64,000 nt of DNA from an uncultured Bacteroidia bacterium (GTDB taxonomy: Bacteria; Bacteroidota; Bacteroidia; Bacteroidales; UBA932). The translations under genes were made by a program, and so were the position numbers. Each line of letters opens with the position of its first letter. Position 1 is the stretch's first letter. Positions 8,793-19,102 of this stretch are shown one piece after another. The DNA is taken from contig CACZWU010000018.1 of NCBI GenBank assembly GCA_902784965.1, positions 1 to 64,000 of the forward strand, in the 5' to 3' direction. The notes under the pieces are model-generated. The model ran no database searches. It was given only the letters and a program-made list of their open reading frames with translations, and was not told the origin of the DNA.

Positions 8793-10139
8793 TTAATTAT
8801 ACAGTGGCTTGATAAACCAAATATCGTGCAAATTGAACGAAATCGTGAATAAAAAGTACCTTTCGCGGATCAGGTCGTTCTTCAAAGTGCCCCGCTGGCC
8901 CATGTCGATCCCGAAATTGATGCTGTTGTAGTAGCGGAACACGGGAATGCCGAAGCCCAGGGTCAGGCCGGTTGATGCCACCGGGCTTCCGTTCAGGTGC
9001 ATGTACGAGCGCTCGTGGTAGACACCGCCCCGGTAGGTAATGCGGCGCAGGAAATGGCCGAAGCCGCTGCGCACATCGTAGCGGTTGGGGGTCAGCTCGA
9101 AGCCGCCCCGGAAACTCTGTGCCGCGCCCGTGGTGAAATCCACGCCAGGATAGCCGCCGAAGTCGATGTTGCTCCAGTTGGAATAGGTGTAGTCGAAGCC
9201 CACCATCCACTGGTCGGCATAGCGGAGGGAGATGCCGGCGCCGATCTCGCCCGGAATCCGGTAGTTTTCCAGCGAATAATTCCGGAAGATCACAGTGTCG
9301 ATCCCGTTGGTCGACTCGGCGTAGGCAAAACGGGTCTGGGAACCACGGAGCTTGGTGTTGAAGTCGTAGGTCACGCCGATGACGGCACCCAGCGCGCGGG
9401 TCAGGGGCTGCGAATACTGCAGGCCCACCTTGCCGCCGAAGCAGCTGACGTTGTCGTCCCAGCCGGAGCTGATGGCGCGGAAACTGACGTCGGTGTCGAA
9501 GGTGGCGTTGCTGTGGCGCTCGATCTTGCCGAAATAATAATTGAAGTCGGCACCCAGGCTGAGCCGGTTGAAAAGCGTGACGCCAGCACCCAGGAAGGCC
9601 TTGTAGACACCGCCGCGGCCCGTACGGGTGTAGGTGATTTCGCCCAGTTCCGAGACCAGCTCGTCGGAAGTCTCCTGTGCCTCGAAATCGTAGTTCACCA
9701 CGCTGTAGGGCATCACGCCGACCTTGAAGGCGCCCTTGGTGGAGATGGGCAGCGAGATCACCAGGTGGTGCATGTTGAAGGTGTTGCTGGCCGAGCGCAG
9801 GACCCCGGTAGCCGTGGGGCTGATGGATGTGGCGGCATTGCCCTGATAGAGGGTGTTGCGGTTGTCCAGGCCGAAATCGACCATGAACGACTTGAGCTCG
9901 CGGGCCGTGACGCCGGCCGGATTGACGATGTTGATATAGCGCACGTTGCGGTCGCCAATGCCGATGCCGCCCATCGTGGCGTTGTAGGTTGTGCCGGGAC
10001 GGACCAGGTCGCCGAAGCCGAAGAGGGAATAGGGCGAATAGCTGATTCCCGCCAGGACGTCGTCCTGCGCTTGTGCCGACGGGGCACCAAAGCCCAGCAG
10101 CGCAGCGATGACAACCAGGGATATCGTAAGTTTTCTCAC
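8793..10139 (-). CDS. Outer-membrane protein, FadL/PorV-like barrel
   Basis: I place the start at the GTG at 10139, giving MRKLTISLVVIAALLGF and a clean signal peptide ending in AQAQ. The frame is open to an ATG at 10187 that overlaps the mfd stop, but a perfect promoter lies between the two starts, so the longer form would begin upstream of its own transcript. The mature protein (about 420 residues) opens with the segment SPYSLFGFGDL common in Bacteroidota barrels. It then shows alternating beta strands with Gly and aromatic residues and ends in a final strand before Asn. A hydrophobic-substrate channel is possible, but the substrate is unknown. Confidence 0.75.
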   Translation of the reverse strand: MRKLTISLVVIAALLGFGAPSAQAQDDVLAGISYSPYSLFGFGDLVRPGTTYNATMGGIGIGDRNVRYINIVNPAGVTARELKSFMVDFGLDNRNTLYQGNAATSISPTATGVLRSASNTFNMHHLVISLPISTKGAFKVGVMPYSVVNYDFEAQETSDELVSELGEITYTRTGRGGVYKAFLGAGVTLFNRLSLGADFNYYFGKIERHSNATFDTDVSFRAISSGWDDNVSCFGGKVGLQYSQPLTRALGAVIGVTYDFNTKLRGSQTRFAYAESTNGIDTVIFRNYSLENYRIPGEIGAGISLRYADQWMVGFDYTYSNWSNIDFGGYPGVDFTTGAAQSFRGGFELTPNRYDVRSGFGHFLRRITYRGGVYHERSYMHLNGSPVASTGLTLGFGIPVFRYYNSINFGIDMGQRGTLKNDLIRERYFLFTISFNLHDIWFIKPLYN

Positions 10140-10163
10140 CTTTTTCGGTTCAAGTATGAATTG

Positions 10164-10196
10164 CAAAAATAGTAAAAATTCAAACATTATACCAAA
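10164..10196 (-). promoter_or_regulatory. Consensus promoter inside the mfd 3' end
   Basis: On the minus strand TTTG, 21 bp, TATTTTTG: an exact fit to the Bacteroidota promoter. It lies 25 bp before the GTG at 10139 and overlaps the last codons of mfd, so the outer-membrane protein gene can be transcribed on its own. It decides the start codon of that gene. Confidence 0.75.
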
Positions 10197-13100
10197 AAGG
10201 GCGCCAGAACCCGTGCCGCAGCCTGTACGGAGCGCACGTCGGGTACTTTGAAATAGAGTTTTTCGTTGGCTTCGAGCAGCTGGATGCCGCTCTTGCGGGC
10301 GGCCATCTGCTGGAGAATCGCCCCGAACTGCTCCGATTCGAAGAAGGGATGCTTGCGGTCGGCAATGAAATAGGCCAGCATCACGCCGTTCTTCAGGACG
10401 ATGCGCTCGATGCCCATCCGGCCGCCCATCATGCGCAGCCGCACCACGTCAATGAGTTCGAGCACGGGCGTGGGGATGGGCGAGCCGAAGCGGTCGGCCA
10501 GGTTGGCGGTGAAGCGTTTCAGGAGGTCTTCCGACTTGATGCCGTCGAGTTCCTTGTAGAGCCGGATCTTCTCGGACGGCACGTTGACGTAGCTGTCGGG
10601 GATCATGATCTCGAGGTCGGTGTCGACTTGGGTATCAAGGTCGTAGACGAGATTCCGGGTCAAGCCCGGAATGACGTTGGCTTCAGGAGGGTCTGAAAGG
10701 ACCAGCTCGTTCATGGCTTCCTTGAGGACGCGCATGTAGGTTTCGAAACCCATTTCGGCCATGAAGCCCGACTGTTCGGCGCCCAGCAGGTTGCCGGCAC
10801 CGCGGATGTCGAGGTCCTGCATGGCGATGTTGAAACCGCTGCCCAGGTCGCTGAACGCCTCCAGCGCCCGGATGCGGCGCCGGGCGTCGTCGGTGAGCCG
10901 TTCCTCTTCGGGTACGATGAGATAGCAGTAGGCCTTCACGTTGCTGCGTCCCACGCGGCCGCGCAGCTGGTGCAGGTCGCTCAGGCCGAAGCGCTGCGCC
11001 CGGTCGACGATCATGGTGTTGGCGTTGGGGATGTCGATGCCGTTTTCAATGATGGTGGTCGAGAGCAGCACGTCGTAGTCGCCTTCGATGAACCGCAGGA
11101 TCTTGCCTTCCAGCTCCTTGGGTTCCATCTGGCCGTGGGCCACGCAGATCTCGGCCTTGGGGCAGATGCGGTGCAGCACGTCATAGACCTTGTAGATGTC
11201 CTCGACGCGGTTGTGGACGAAATACACCTGTCCGCCGCGTTCGAGCTCCCGGTTCAGGATGTCGGCCAGGTAGTCCTCGTCGAAACGGATAACTTCCGTG
11301 GTGACGGGAATGCGGTTGGGCGGCGGAGTGTTGATGATGGAAAGGTCGCGCGCGCCCAGGAGCGAGAACTGCAGGGTGCGGGGGATCGGAGTGGCGGTGA
11401 GCGTGAGGGTGTCGACCGACGCCTTCATCTGGCGGATCTTCTCTTTGGCGGCCACGCCGAATTTCTGTTCCTCGTCGATGATCAGCAGGCCCAGGTCCTT
11501 GAACTGCAGGTTCTTGCTGAGGATGCTGTGGGTGCCGATGAGGATATCGGTGCGGCCTGCGGCGATGTCTTCGCCAATCTGCTTGATCTCCTTGGGCGTC
11601 CGCATGCGGCTGATGTAGTCGATGCGGACCGGGAAATCCTTGAGCCGCTGCTGGAAGGTCTGCCAGTGCTGCAGCGCCAGAATGGTGGTGGGCACCAGCA
11701 CGGCCACCTGCTTGCTGTCGCACGCCGCTTTGAAAGCGGCCCGGATGGCCACTTCGGTCTTGCCGAAACCCACGTCGCCGCACACCAGGCGGTCCATGGG
11801 ATGGATGCTCTCCATGTCGGCTTTCACCGCTTCGGTGGCCGAAGCCTGGTCGGGCGTATCTTCGAACATGAACGACGATTCGAGCTCGTGCTGCATGAAC
11901 GAATCGGCCGAGAAAGCGAAGCCGCGCGACTGCTGGCGCTCGGAGTAGAGCTTGATGAGGTCTTCGGCAATGTCCTTGACCTTCGACTTGGCGTTCCGCT
12001 TGAGGTTTTCCCAGGCCTTGCTGCCCAGCTTGTAGATCTTCGGCGGTTCGCCGTCACGGCTCTTGAACTTGGAGATGCGGTGCAGCGAATGGATTGACAC
12101 GAACACCACATCGCCATCCTTGTAGATGAGTTTCACCGCTTCCTGCGTGCGTCCGCCCACGTGGGTCTTTACCAGGCCACCGTACTGGCCTACGCCATGG
12201 TCGATATGGACCACGTAGTCGCCCATCCGCAGTGCGTTCAGGTCGTTGATGGTCATTTGCTCGGCCTTTTCCACCTGGCGGTGGATGCTGAGCTTGTGGT
12301 AGCGCTCGAAGATCTGGTGGTCGGTATAATAGCAGTTCTTCGACGTCTTGTCGATATAGCCTTCGTGAAGCGAGACCGGCAGGAATTGCGGCGAAACGTT
12401 GCGCAGGATTTCTTTCAGGCGGCGCGTCTGGCTTTCGTTGGGCGAGAGGATCGTGACCGTATAGCCCTCGATCTGGCGGTGGACGATGTCATCGGAAAGC
12501 AGCTCGAAATTCTTGGCAAAAGCAGGTTGTGGCGTAATGCCTTCCTGCTGCTTTTCCAGGATGTTGTCGCGCAGGTCCCAAAGGGTGGTACCTTCGGGCA
12601 GCACGTCCATGAAAGCGGCATATTCCTGTTCCTGGCCGATCTCGTCGAGGTTCGGATAGATGGAAATTTCCTGGATTTCATCGCCCATCGACAGCTGGTT
12701 GTCGGGATTGAACCAGCGGATGCTCTCGATTTCGTCGCCGAAAAAGTCGATGCGCAACGGATGCTCGTCGGCAAACGAATAGACGTCGACCAGCGAGCCG
12801 CGCAGCGCAAACTCGCCCGGCATCGTCACGAAATCGACCTTCCGGAAGCCTTCGGCAAACAACACTTCGCTGATGACGCTATGGGAGAGTGATTCGCCTT
12901 TGCGGAGTGTCAGGAGCGACTCCCGGATTTTCTTGGGCCGGAGCACCCGCTCCTCAACGGCTTCCGTATAGGTGATGATCAGGGTCGAATCGACCGGATC
13001 TTTCTTCAGCAACTGCGGCGTAATGACATAATCTCCGTCACTCCGGACTTGATCCGGAGTCTCAAGATGCCGGGTCAAGCCCGGCATGACGGGGGAGGTC

Positions 13101-13336
13101 CAGCGGGTCAGGGCCGAAAGGGTGGCCGTGCGCTGCAGCAATGCCGTATTCTTCTTGTATTCCGATTTCTCGCTGGTAGCCGGGAAGAAGAACAGGTTCT
13201 CTTCCAGGAAGAAATTGTCGAGGTCGGAAGCCAGATAATAAGCCTCTTTCTTGTTGTCACATATCACAAGATGAAGCGCACCCTGGGCGGCGCGCTTCAC
13301 GGCATTGGCGATATATACGGCTTTGGAAGAAATCAT
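10187..13336 (-). CDS. mfd: Transcription-repair coupling factor Mfd
   Basis: Mfd displaces RNA polymerase stalled at DNA lesions and recruits UvrA. Visible parts are the UvrB-interaction region, a CarD/RID domain (MGDYVVHIDHGVGQYGG, about residue 370), and the RecG-like translocase with Walker A GDVGFGKTEVA (about 518) and DEEQKFG Walker B. These are followed by motifs TATPIPRT and QLRGRVGRS and the C-terminal TRCF domain. At 1049 residues it is somewhat shorter than the usual 1100-plus. An in-frame stop lies just upstream, so it begins at [15 protein letters not shown], apparently lacking about the first 50 residues. Two copies of a palindromic repeat are translated within it (about residues 82-104 and 888-896). 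Its ATG overlaps the upstream stop as ATGA. Confidence 0.93.
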   Translation of the reverse strand: MISSKAVYIANAVKRAAQGALHLVICDNKKEAYYLASDLDNFFLEENLFFFPATSEKSEYKKNTALLQRTATLSALTRWTSPVMPGLTRHLETPDQVRSDGDYVITPQLLKKDPVDSTLIITYTEAVEERVLRPKKIRESLLTLRKGESLSHSVISEVLFAEGFRKVDFVTMPGEFALRGSLVDVYSFADEHPLRIDFFGDEIESIRWFNPDNQLSMGDEIQEISIYPNLDEIGQEQEYAAFMDVLPEGTTLWDLRDNILEKQQEGITPQPAFAKNFELLSDDIVHRQIEGYTVTILSPNESQTRRLKEILRNVSPQFLPVSLHEGYIDKTSKNCYYTDHQIFERYHKLSIHRQVEKAEQMTINDLNALRMGDYVVHIDHGVGQYGGLVKTHVGGRTQEAVKLIYKDGDVVFVSIHSLHRISKFKSRDGEPPKIYKLGSKAWENLKRNAKSKVKDIAEDLIKLYSERQQSRGFAFSADSFMQHELESSFMFEDTPDQASATEAVKADMESIHPMDRLVCGDVGFGKTEVAIRAAFKAACDSKQVAVLVPTTILALQHWQTFQQRLKDFPVRIDYISRMRTPKEIKQIGEDIAAGRTDILIGTHSILSKNLQFKDLGLLIIDEEQKFGVAAKEKIRQMKASVDTLTLTATPIPRTLQFSLLGARDLSIINTPPPNRIPVTTEVIRFDEDYLADILNRELERGGQVYFVHNRVEDIYKVYDVLHRICPKAEICVAHGQMEPKELEGKILRFIEGDYDVLLSTTIIENGIDIPNANTMIVDRAQRFGLSDLHQLRGRVGRSNVKAYCYLIVPEEERLTDDARRRIRALEAFSDLGSGFNIAMQDLDIRGAGNLLGAEQSGFMAEMGFETYMRVLKEAMNELVLSDPPEANVIPGLTRNLVYDLDTQVDTDLEIMIPDSYVNVPSEKIRLYKELDGIKSEDLLKRFTANLADRFGSPIPTPVLELIDVVRLRMMGGRMGIERIVLKNGVMLAYFIADRKHPFFESEQFGAILQQMAARKSGIQLLEANEKLYFKVPDVRSVQAAARVLAPFLV
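10651..10676. repeat. Dispersed palindromic repeat A, copy in mfd
   Basis: The core TTCCGGGTCAAGCCCGGAAT is followed by GACG. It is read in frame by mfd as VIPGLTRNL, in the linker before the C-terminal TRCF domain. Related copies occur at 13036, 28898, 57226 and 57577. Confidence 0.8.
13036..13092. repeat. Dispersed palindromic repeat A, paired copy in mfd
   Basis: Two inverted units lie head to head: one with CACTCCGGACTTGATCCGGAG, the other with GCCGGGTCAAGCCCGGCATG. Together they make a 57-bp structure that mfd translates in frame (MPGLTRHL and DQVRSDGD) in a place where Mfd relatives have no insert. Confidence 0.8.
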
Positions 13337-14433
13337 TCGTATTGTTTAAAATAGGCTTCTTCGATGGGAGCCAGTTCACGCATGAATTCCTGGGCTTTGC
13401 GGACGTTGAAATAGTTTCGGCCATTGCCACGGGAGAGCGGGAACACATGGGCGCGGCGGGCCAGGGCCTCATCGCACAGGCGGCAATTGTTGCTGTCTTT
13501 CTGTTTCAGCACACCTTCCGGCTGGTTGGCGCCGTCGGCTACCCTGAGCGGAACGGCAATGCCGCACGGCGGATAACCCAGGATGGTCCACATGATGGTT
13601 TTATCGGGATTTTCGCCCGCTTTCACACCTTTCACCACGATGGAGGCACTGGTGCTGCGGCGCGGGATGAAATCCTGGTCGACGAACCAGCCTTCCGGCG
13701 CAAGTTCCGGATTCTTGTTCAGGTCGATTCCCAGCAGGGAATTGTAGAAACTGCGGGACAGGTTGTTGAAAATCCACTGCGGCGTGAACCGTTCGCCCCG
13801 GATCCATGCATTGTGCAGGATCTCGTTGGCCGTGTTGTAGCGCACATATCCCATTCCTTCGTCGATGCGGCCGGTATAAGAATAATTGGTATAGACCAGG
13901 AATCCCTGCGGCGCGATCTTGGGATCGTTCACGTCGATCTTGCGCCATTCCGTATTGTTGACTTCGTAATACGCAGCGCCGCCTTCCGCGTCGATCACAC
14001 CAAAATTGGCCTCCACGCCGCGCGGCTTTTTCATCTTGTCGAGCAGTTTTTCAAAATCCTTGAGCGTCTTGCAGCTACCCAGGGCATCGTACATCACCAC
14101 ACCTTCCATATCTTCGAAATCTGCCGCAACACTCTGAATATTATAGGAAGCTGTATTCATGATGGAAAATCCCACCTCATTGGTACCGGTCCAAACTTCC
14201 CCATCCTCCACCGGACTGTTCACCAGGCCGATGAAGCTGTATTTGCGTCCGTTTCCGGCAGGGAAGAACTCGATGCGGTTGTTGAGTTCTCCCGTGTCGC
14301 GATGTTTCCAGAGCATCGGACGTCCGTCAGGCGTACATTTTCCGGTAAAGATGGCCGAAGTGCAGGCATCCGAAGGAACCGCAGCGAGCAACAGCAGTGC
14401 AATCAACAGACTAAGAGAATAGATCTTTTTCAT
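13333..14433 (-). CDS. Secreted Ntn hydrolase (C45/linear-amide hydrolase type)
   Basis: I choose the ATG at 14433 ([19 protein letters not shown]) because it gives a proper signal peptide; an ATG at 14454 only adds seven residues. After the signal comes [10 protein letters not shown], where Cys would become the N-terminal nucleophile after cleavage, as in Ntn hydrolases of the acyl-transferase/penicillin-amidase-like families. Further family-like segments are [30 protein letters not shown] and [15 protein letters not shown]. The likely activity is cleavage of linear amide bonds in the periplasm or outside; the substrate is unknown. The start overlaps the ruvB 3' end by 23 bp, and the stop overlaps the mfd start as ATGA, indicating one operon ruvB - this gene - mfd. 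Confidence 0.75.
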   Translation of the reverse strand: MKKIYSLSLLIALLLLAAVPSDACTSAIFTGKCTPDGRPMLWKHRDTGELNNRIEFFPAGNGRKYSFIGLVNSPVEDGEVWTGTNEVGFSIMNTASYNIQSVAADFEDMEGVVMYDALGSCKTLKDFEKLLDKMKKPRGVEANFGVIDAEGGAAYYEVNNTEWRKIDVNDPKIAPQGFLVYTNYSYTGRIDEGMGYVRYNTANEILHNAWIRGERFTPQWIFNNLSRSFYNSLLGIDLNKNPELAPEGWFVDQDFIPRRSTSASIVVKGVKAGENPDKTIMWTILGYPPCGIAVPLRVADGANQPEGVLKQKDSNNCRLCDEALARRAHVFPLSRGNGRNYFNVRKAQEFMRELAPIEEAYFKQYE

Positions 14434-15433
14434 AAGACGATTTGTTCTTTCCAAGGTGTTTGTAGGCCAGGTCGGTCACGACACGGCCGCGCGGAGTACG
14501 GGTCAGGAATCCTTCTTTAATAAGGAAAGGTTCATAGACTTCTTCCAGGGTTCCGACATCTTCGCTGATGGCCGTGGCAATGGTTCCCGCTCCCACCGGT
14601 CCGCCGTTGAATTTGTCGATGATGGTGTTGAGGATCTTGTTGTCGATGGCATCGAGACCCCGCGTATCGATGTTCAGTGCATTGAGCGCGAATTTCGTGA
14701 TCTGCAGATCGATGACCCCATTGCCCCGCACCTGTGCGAAATCGCGCACCCGGCGCAGAAGTGAATTGGCGATACGCGGCGTACCCCGGCTCCGCAGCGC
14801 AATCTCGCGCGCCGCTTCATCTTCGATTTCAATATCCAGAATGGAAGCGCTGCGCTTGATGATGTTGAAAAGCACGTCGGCATCGTAGTATTCCAAATGG
14901 CACTGGATACCGAAACGGGCTCTCAGCGGAGAAGTCAGCAGACCGCTGCGCGTGGTCGCACCGATCAATGTAAAAGGACTCAGGGAAATCTGCACGCTGC
15001 GGGCACCCGGTCCCTTGTCGATCATGATATCGATGCGATAGTCCTCCATGGCAGAATAAAGGTATTCTTCCACAATGGGACTCAGGCGGTGGATCTCATC
15101 GATAAAGAGCACGTCGCCTTCTTCCAGAGAAGTGAGCAGGCCGGCCAGGTCGCCCGGCTTGTCGAGAATCGGACCGGAAGTGATTTTCAGGTTGACGCCC
15201 AGTTCGGAAGCCACGATATGGGCCAGTGTGGTCTTGCCCAGGCCCGGAGGGCCGTGAAACAGCACGTGGTCGAGCGCTTCACCCCGCAATTGTGCCGCCT
15301 TCACGAAAATCTTGAGATTCTCGAGCACCTTGTCCTGACCGGAGAACTGTTCGAAGTTCTGCGGACGGATGACCTTGTCGAAATCGTTTTCCCGTAAAGA
15401 CGTTTCAGCACGGGGATTGAATGTTTCAGCCAT
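14411..15433 (-). CDS. ruvB: Holliday junction helicase RuvB
   Basis: RuvB is the hexameric motor that drives branch migration with RuvA. The 340-residue protein shows Walker [12 protein letters not shown] (residues 61-71), Walker B DEIHRL, the sensor segment [18 protein letters not shown], and the C-terminal winged helix with [13 protein letters not shown]. Length is normal. The gene faces the candidate origin region and has a -7-like TAATTTTG at 15459-15466 on the minus strand, without a clear -33. ruvA is 18 kb away at 32859. Confidence 0.97.
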   Translation of the reverse strand: MAETFNPRAETSLRENDFDKVIRPQNFEQFSGQDKVLENLKIFVKAAQLRGEALDHVLFHGPPGLGKTTLAHIVASELGVNLKITSGPILDKPGDLAGLLTSLEEGDVLFIDEIHRLSPIVEEYLYSAMEDYRIDIMIDKGPGARSVQISLSPFTLIGATTRSGLLTSPLRARFGIQCHLEYYDADVLFNIIKRSASILDIEIEDEAAREIALRSRGTPRIANSLLRRVRDFAQVRGNGVIDLQITKFALNALNIDTRGLDAIDNKILNTIIDKFNGGPVGAGTIATAISEDVGTLEEVYEPFLIKEGFLTRTPRGRVVTDLAYKHLGKNKSSYEKDLFS

Positions 15434-15736
15434 ATCTCCACAAACTTTGTCAACAACACAAAATTAATAAATAAAATTTTAAAAAATCTTTTCTCCGGTA
15501 TTTCTATGCCTGTTGAAACTGTTGACAAAAAATCATACGGAAAATATCCCCACTCCTTTCAACAGAAAATCAACACCCATTTCACGCTGCTGATGAAATG
15601 GGTGTCGAAATGGTTGATAAGTGGCTCAAAGGCGTCCGTTGATAAAGGGCTTGTTGAAAATGCCGGGAAAAGGCGGTATAAAAAGGAATCTTTTCAACAG
15701 CGGCAGATTTTTTCAACAATTCCTCCCGTTTATCAA
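15434..15736. other. Intergenic region with DnaA-box-like cluster, candidate oriC
   Basis: No gene is visible. An AT-rich block (about 15456-15492) is followed by at least ten 9-mers of the type TTWTCAACA or its complement TGTTGAWAA. They start at 15447, 15511, 15520, 15556, 15567, 15612, 15637, 15652, 15691, 15710 and 15730 (some with one change). TTATCAACA differs from the classical DnaA box TTATCCACA by one base. A cluster next to an AT-rich unwinding-type element is what an origin looks like. All genes from here to the left window edge run leftward, and parS-like sites lie 13 kb to the right. dnaA itself is not in the window. Confidence 0.45.
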
Positions 15737-16522
15737 CTAGTCTTTCAACTTCGCCTTGAGGAATTCGCGGTTGAGGCGCGCAATGTGGCTCACGGTGATG
15801 TGCTTGGGGCATTCCATCTCGCAGGCGCGGGTGTTGGTGCAGGCACCGAAGCCCAGTTCATCCATCTTGGCCACCATGGCTTTCGCCCTGCGTGCGCCTT
15901 CGATCTTGCCTTGCGGCAGCAGGGCCAGCGAGCTGACGCGCGCGGCGACGAACAGCATGGCAGAACCGTTCTTGCAGGTAGCTGCACAGGCACCGCAACC
16001 CACGCAGGAAGCGGCATCCATGCTCTCATCGGCATTTTTCTTCGGGATGGGGATGGCGTTCGCATCGGGAACACCGCCCGTGTTGACGCTGATGAAACCG
16101 CCGGCCTGCAGGATCTTGTCGTAGGCACCGCGGTCGACCACCAGGTCTTTGATCACCGGGAAGCCGCGGCTGCGCCAGGGCTCGATGGTGATGGTGCTGC
16201 CATCCTTGAATTTGCGCATGTAGAGCTGGCAGGTGGTAACTCCGCTCTCCGGACCGTGGGCACGGCCGTTGATATAGAGCGAGCAAGCACCGCAGATGCC
16301 TTCGCGGCAGTCGTGGTCGAACGACACCGGACCGCTCTGATTGCCGTGGCAACCCTTGTCGAAAGCCACCGGGTCGATCTTCTCACCGATGAGCTGTTCG
16401 TTCAGAATATCCATCATCTCAAGGAAGGAAGTGCCCTCGGAGATGTCTTTCACCTGGTAGGTCTCAAAATGACCTTTACTTTTCGCGTCCCTCTGACGCC
16501 ATACTTTAAGCGTAAAATTCAT
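15737..16522 (-). CDS. sdhB: Succinate dehydrogenase/fumarate reductase iron-sulfur subunit
   Basis: SdhB/FrdB passes electrons between the flavoprotein and membrane quinone. The 261 residues contain the plant-type 2Fe-2S motif [27 protein letters not shown] split as CHGNQ and CREGICGAC, then the second cluster motif [16 protein letters not shown], and the last cluster [14 protein letters not shown]. The order and spacing fit the Bacteroidota quinol:fumarate reductase type. The gene lies 20 bp after sdhA and its stop abuts the candidate origin region. No cytochrome b gene is found on either side. Confidence 0.95.
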   Translation of the reverse strand: MNFTLKVWRQRDAKSKGHFETYQVKDISEGTSFLEMMDILNEQLIGEKIDPVAFDKGCHGNQSGPVSFDHDCREGICGACSLYINGRAHGPESGVTTCQLYMRKFKDGSTITIEPWRSRGFPVIKDLVVDRGAYDKILQAGGFISVNTGGVPDANAIPIPKKNADESMDAASCVGCGACAATCKNGSAMLFVAARVSSLALLPQGKIEGARRAKAMVAKMDELGFGACTNTRACEMECPKHITVSHIARLNREFLKAKLKD

Positions 16523-16542
16523 AACACTTTTCCTTAAGAGGG

Positions 16543-18486
16543 TTAGTCTTTATAGTTACGGGTTGCAACGTGTGCGAATTCGAATTTCAGCGGTTCCTTG
16601 TGGAGTTCGGGCTGTTTGCCTTCGCCCATGTACTCCCAGGCGGCCACGTACATGTAGTTCACGTCGTCGCGCTTGGTCTCGCCTTCTTCGGTCTGCATTT
16701 CCTCGCGGAAGTGACCGCCGCACGATTCGTTGCGGTTGAGGGCGTCGCGGGCCATCAGCTCGCCGATTTCGAGGAAGTCGGCCACGCGGAGGGCTTTTTC
16801 GAGTTCCTGGTTGAAGACGCCCGTCTCACCGGCCACGTAGACGTTGCTCCAGAATTCTTTCTTGAGGTTCTGGATCAGTTCGATGGCTTTTTCAAGACCG
16901 GCCTTGTTGCGGGCCATGCCCACATATTCCCACATGATGTGTCCGAGTTCCTTGTGGAAAGCGTCGACCGTCTTCTTGCCCTTGACGTTCATCAGCTTGT
17001 CGATCTTCTCCTGGACGGCTTTCTCGGCTGCCTCGAATTCCGGCGCGTTCGTATCGGTCTTCGGCTCCTTGAACTTGCTGGCCAGGTAGTCGCCGATGGT
17101 GTACGGCAGGATGAAGTAACCGTCGGCCAGACCCTGCATCAGGGCCGAAGCGCCGAGGCGGTTGCCGCCGTGGTCGGAGAAGTTGGCCTCACCGATGGCA
17201 TACAGGCCGGGGATGGTGGTCATCAGGTTGTAGTCGACCCAGAGGCCGCCCATCGTGTAGTGGATGGCCGGATAGATCATCATCGGCTCTTCGTGCGGAT
17301 CGACGTCGGTGATCTCCTTATACATGTCGAAGAGGTTGCCGTAGCGGGCGTCCACCACTTCCTTGCCGAGGCGTTTGATGGCATCCTTGAAATCGAGGAA
17401 CACGGCCTTGCCGGTGTTGTTCACACCGTAGCCGGCGTCGCAGCGCTCCTTGGCGGCGCGGGAAGCCACGTCGCGCGGAACCAGGTTGCCGAAGGCCGGA
17501 TAGCGGCGCTCGAGGTAGTAGTCGCGGTCCTCTTCCGGAATCTGCGAACCTTTGATCTTGCCTTCCTGGAGTTTCTTGGCGTCTTCCAGTTTCTTCGGGA
17601 CCCAGATGCGGCCGTCGTTGCGGAGCGACTCGGACATCAGGGTCAGCTTGGACTGCTGGTCGCCGTGGATGGGGATGCAGGTCGGGTGGATCTGTGCGAA
17701 GCAGGGGTTGGCGAAGAAAGCACCTTTCTTGTAGCACTGCCAGGCGGCCGAGCCGTTGGAGTTCATGGCGTTGGTGCTCAGGAAGTAGGTGTTGCCATAG
17801 CCGCCGGAGGCCAGGACCACGGCGTGGGCGCCGAAGCGCTCGATTTTGCCGTTGGTCAGGTTGCGGGCGATGATGCCTTTGGCTTCGCCGTTGATCAGGA
17901 CGAGGTCGAGCATCTCGTGACGGGGATACGATTTCACCTGTCCCTTGGCCACGGCGCGGTTGAGGGCGGCATAGGCGCCGAGCAGCAGCTGCTGGCCGGT
18001 CTGGCCGCGGGCGTAGAAGGTACGCGATACCTGTGCGCCGCCGAACGAACGGTTGTCGAGCAGTCCGCCGTAGTCGCGGGCGAAAGGAACGCCCTGTGCC
18101 ACGCACTGGTCGATGATGTTGTTGCTCACTTCGGCCAGACGGTAGACATTGGCTTCGCGGCTGCGGTAGTCACCACCCTTGATGGTGTCGTAGAACAGAC
18201 GGTAGATGGAGTCGTTGTCGTTCTGGTAGTTCTTGGCAGCGTTGATACCACCCTGTGCGGCGATGGAGTGGGCGCGGCGCGGGGAGTCGCTGATGCAGAA
18301 CACCTTGACATTGTATCCCAGTTCACCCAGGGATGCAGCTGCCGAGGCGCCGCCCAGACCGGTACCGATCACGATGATCTCCATTTTGCGTTTATTGGCA
18401 GGACTCACGACTTTGATGTCGGCTTTGTGCTTCGACCATTTCAGCTCGAGCGGTCCTTCCGGAACCTTGGAAATTAATTCAGTCAT
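16543..18486 (-). CDS. sdhA: Succinate dehydrogenase/fumarate reductase flavoprotein subunit
   Basis: The 647-residue catalytic subunit interconverts succinate and fumarate. Visible are the FAD-binding [18 protein letters not shown] near residue 40, the flavinylation-type context [16 protein letters not shown], the substrate region [20 protein letters not shown] and the C-terminal FAD segment [20 protein letters not shown]. It matches the long form found in Bacteroidota and epsilonproteobacterial-type enzymes. In relatives a cytochrome b subunit gene usually precedes it, but here the next gene upstream is a divergent lipoprotein gene 104 bp away. The membrane anchor must therefore be encoded elsewhere or is missing. 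Confidence 0.95.
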   Translation of the reverse strand: MTELISKVPEGPLELKWSKHKADIKVVSPANKRKMEIIVIGTGLGGASAAASLGELGYNVKVFCISDSPRRAHSIAAQGGINAAKNYQNDNDSIYRLFYDTIKGGDYRSREANVYRLAEVSNNIIDQCVAQGVPFARDYGGLLDNRSFGGAQVSRTFYARGQTGQQLLLGAYAALNRAVAKGQVKSYPRHEMLDLVLINGEAKGIIARNLTNGKIERFGAHAVVLASGGYGNTYFLSTNAMNSNGSAAWQCYKKGAFFANPCFAQIHPTCIPIHGDQQSKLTLMSESLRNDGRIWVPKKLEDAKKLQEGKIKGSQIPEEDRDYYLERRYPAFGNLVPRDVASRAAKERCDAGYGVNNTGKAVFLDFKDAIKRLGKEVVDARYGNLFDMYKEITDVDPHEEPMMIYPAIHYTMGGLWVDYNLMTTIPGLYAIGEANFSDHGGNRLGASALMQGLADGYFILPYTIGDYLASKFKEPKTDTNAPEFEAAEKAVQEKIDKLMNVKGKKTVDAFHKELGHIMWEYVGMARNKAGLEKAIELIQNLKKEFWSNVYVAGETGVFNQELEKALRVADFLEIGELMARDALNRNESCGGHFREEMQTEEGETKRDDVNYMYVAAWEYMGEGKQPELHKEPLKFEFAHVATRNYKD

Positions 18487-18589
18487 ATAACGTTATATTA
18501 GTTGTTCCAAAAACATACAAATGTCGCAAAAATCGGAGATATTTGCAATTATTTGTATCTTTACTGTAGAATTTTTAATGCAAACCCTT

Positions 18590-19102
18590 ATGAAACACTT
18601 TCAAAGACTCTTTCTGTTCGCCCTTGCGGTGATGGTAATTTCTTCTTGTGGTGCATCTTACAAGCAGCAGCACGCTGCCGAGAAACAGGCTGAAATCAAA
18701 GCCAACGTCGCAGCGCTGGAGAATTGCGACTTCATTCTGGAGGTCACCCGCATCATTCCGCGCGGATTCCCTTCCAAGGCATCGAACGGTGAATACCAGC
18801 TGCGGCTGAAAGGGAATGTCGTGGACACGCGCCTTCCTTACATGGGCTCGTCGCACGAGGCCCAGTATGGCGGTGTCGATGAGATCTCGATCGTGTTTGA
18901 GAACGAAACAGTCAACCTGATCAAAGATTTCGCCGACGCGGCGAAAGGCGAATACCGCTACCAGTTCACGGGCGGCAAGGGCAAGGACAAATGGACGGTG
19001 ACCCTGCAGATCTACGACAACGGCTCCGCCAACATCGGCGCCTCCAGCAACGGCGGCAAGTACATGAGTTACATCGCAAACCTGGTCGTTCCCACCAAAT
19101 GA
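18590..19102 (+). CDS. DUF4251-family lipoprotein
   Basis: I use the ATG at 18590 because it gives MKHFQRLFLFALAVMVISSC, a lipoprotein signal peptide with lipobox ISSC; upstream in-frame ATGs would only add a non-signal extension. The mature part (about 150 residues) has the pattern of DUF4251 proteins: CDFILEV at the start, a beta-rich middle, and a C-terminal IYDNGSANI...YMSYIANL. Function is unknown for the family. The stop overlaps the ATG of the hexosaminidase gene (ATGA), so the two are translationally coupled. TATCTTTA 20 nt upstream is a near-consensus -7. Confidence 0.7.
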   Translation: MKHFQRLFLFALAVMVISSCGASYKQQHAAEKQAEIKANVAALENCDFILEVTRIIPRGFPSKASNGEYQLRLKGNVVDTRLPYMGSSHEAQYGGVDEISIVFENETVNLIKDFADAAKGEYRYQFTGGKGKDKWTVTLQIYDNGSANIGASSNGGKYMSYIANLVVPTK

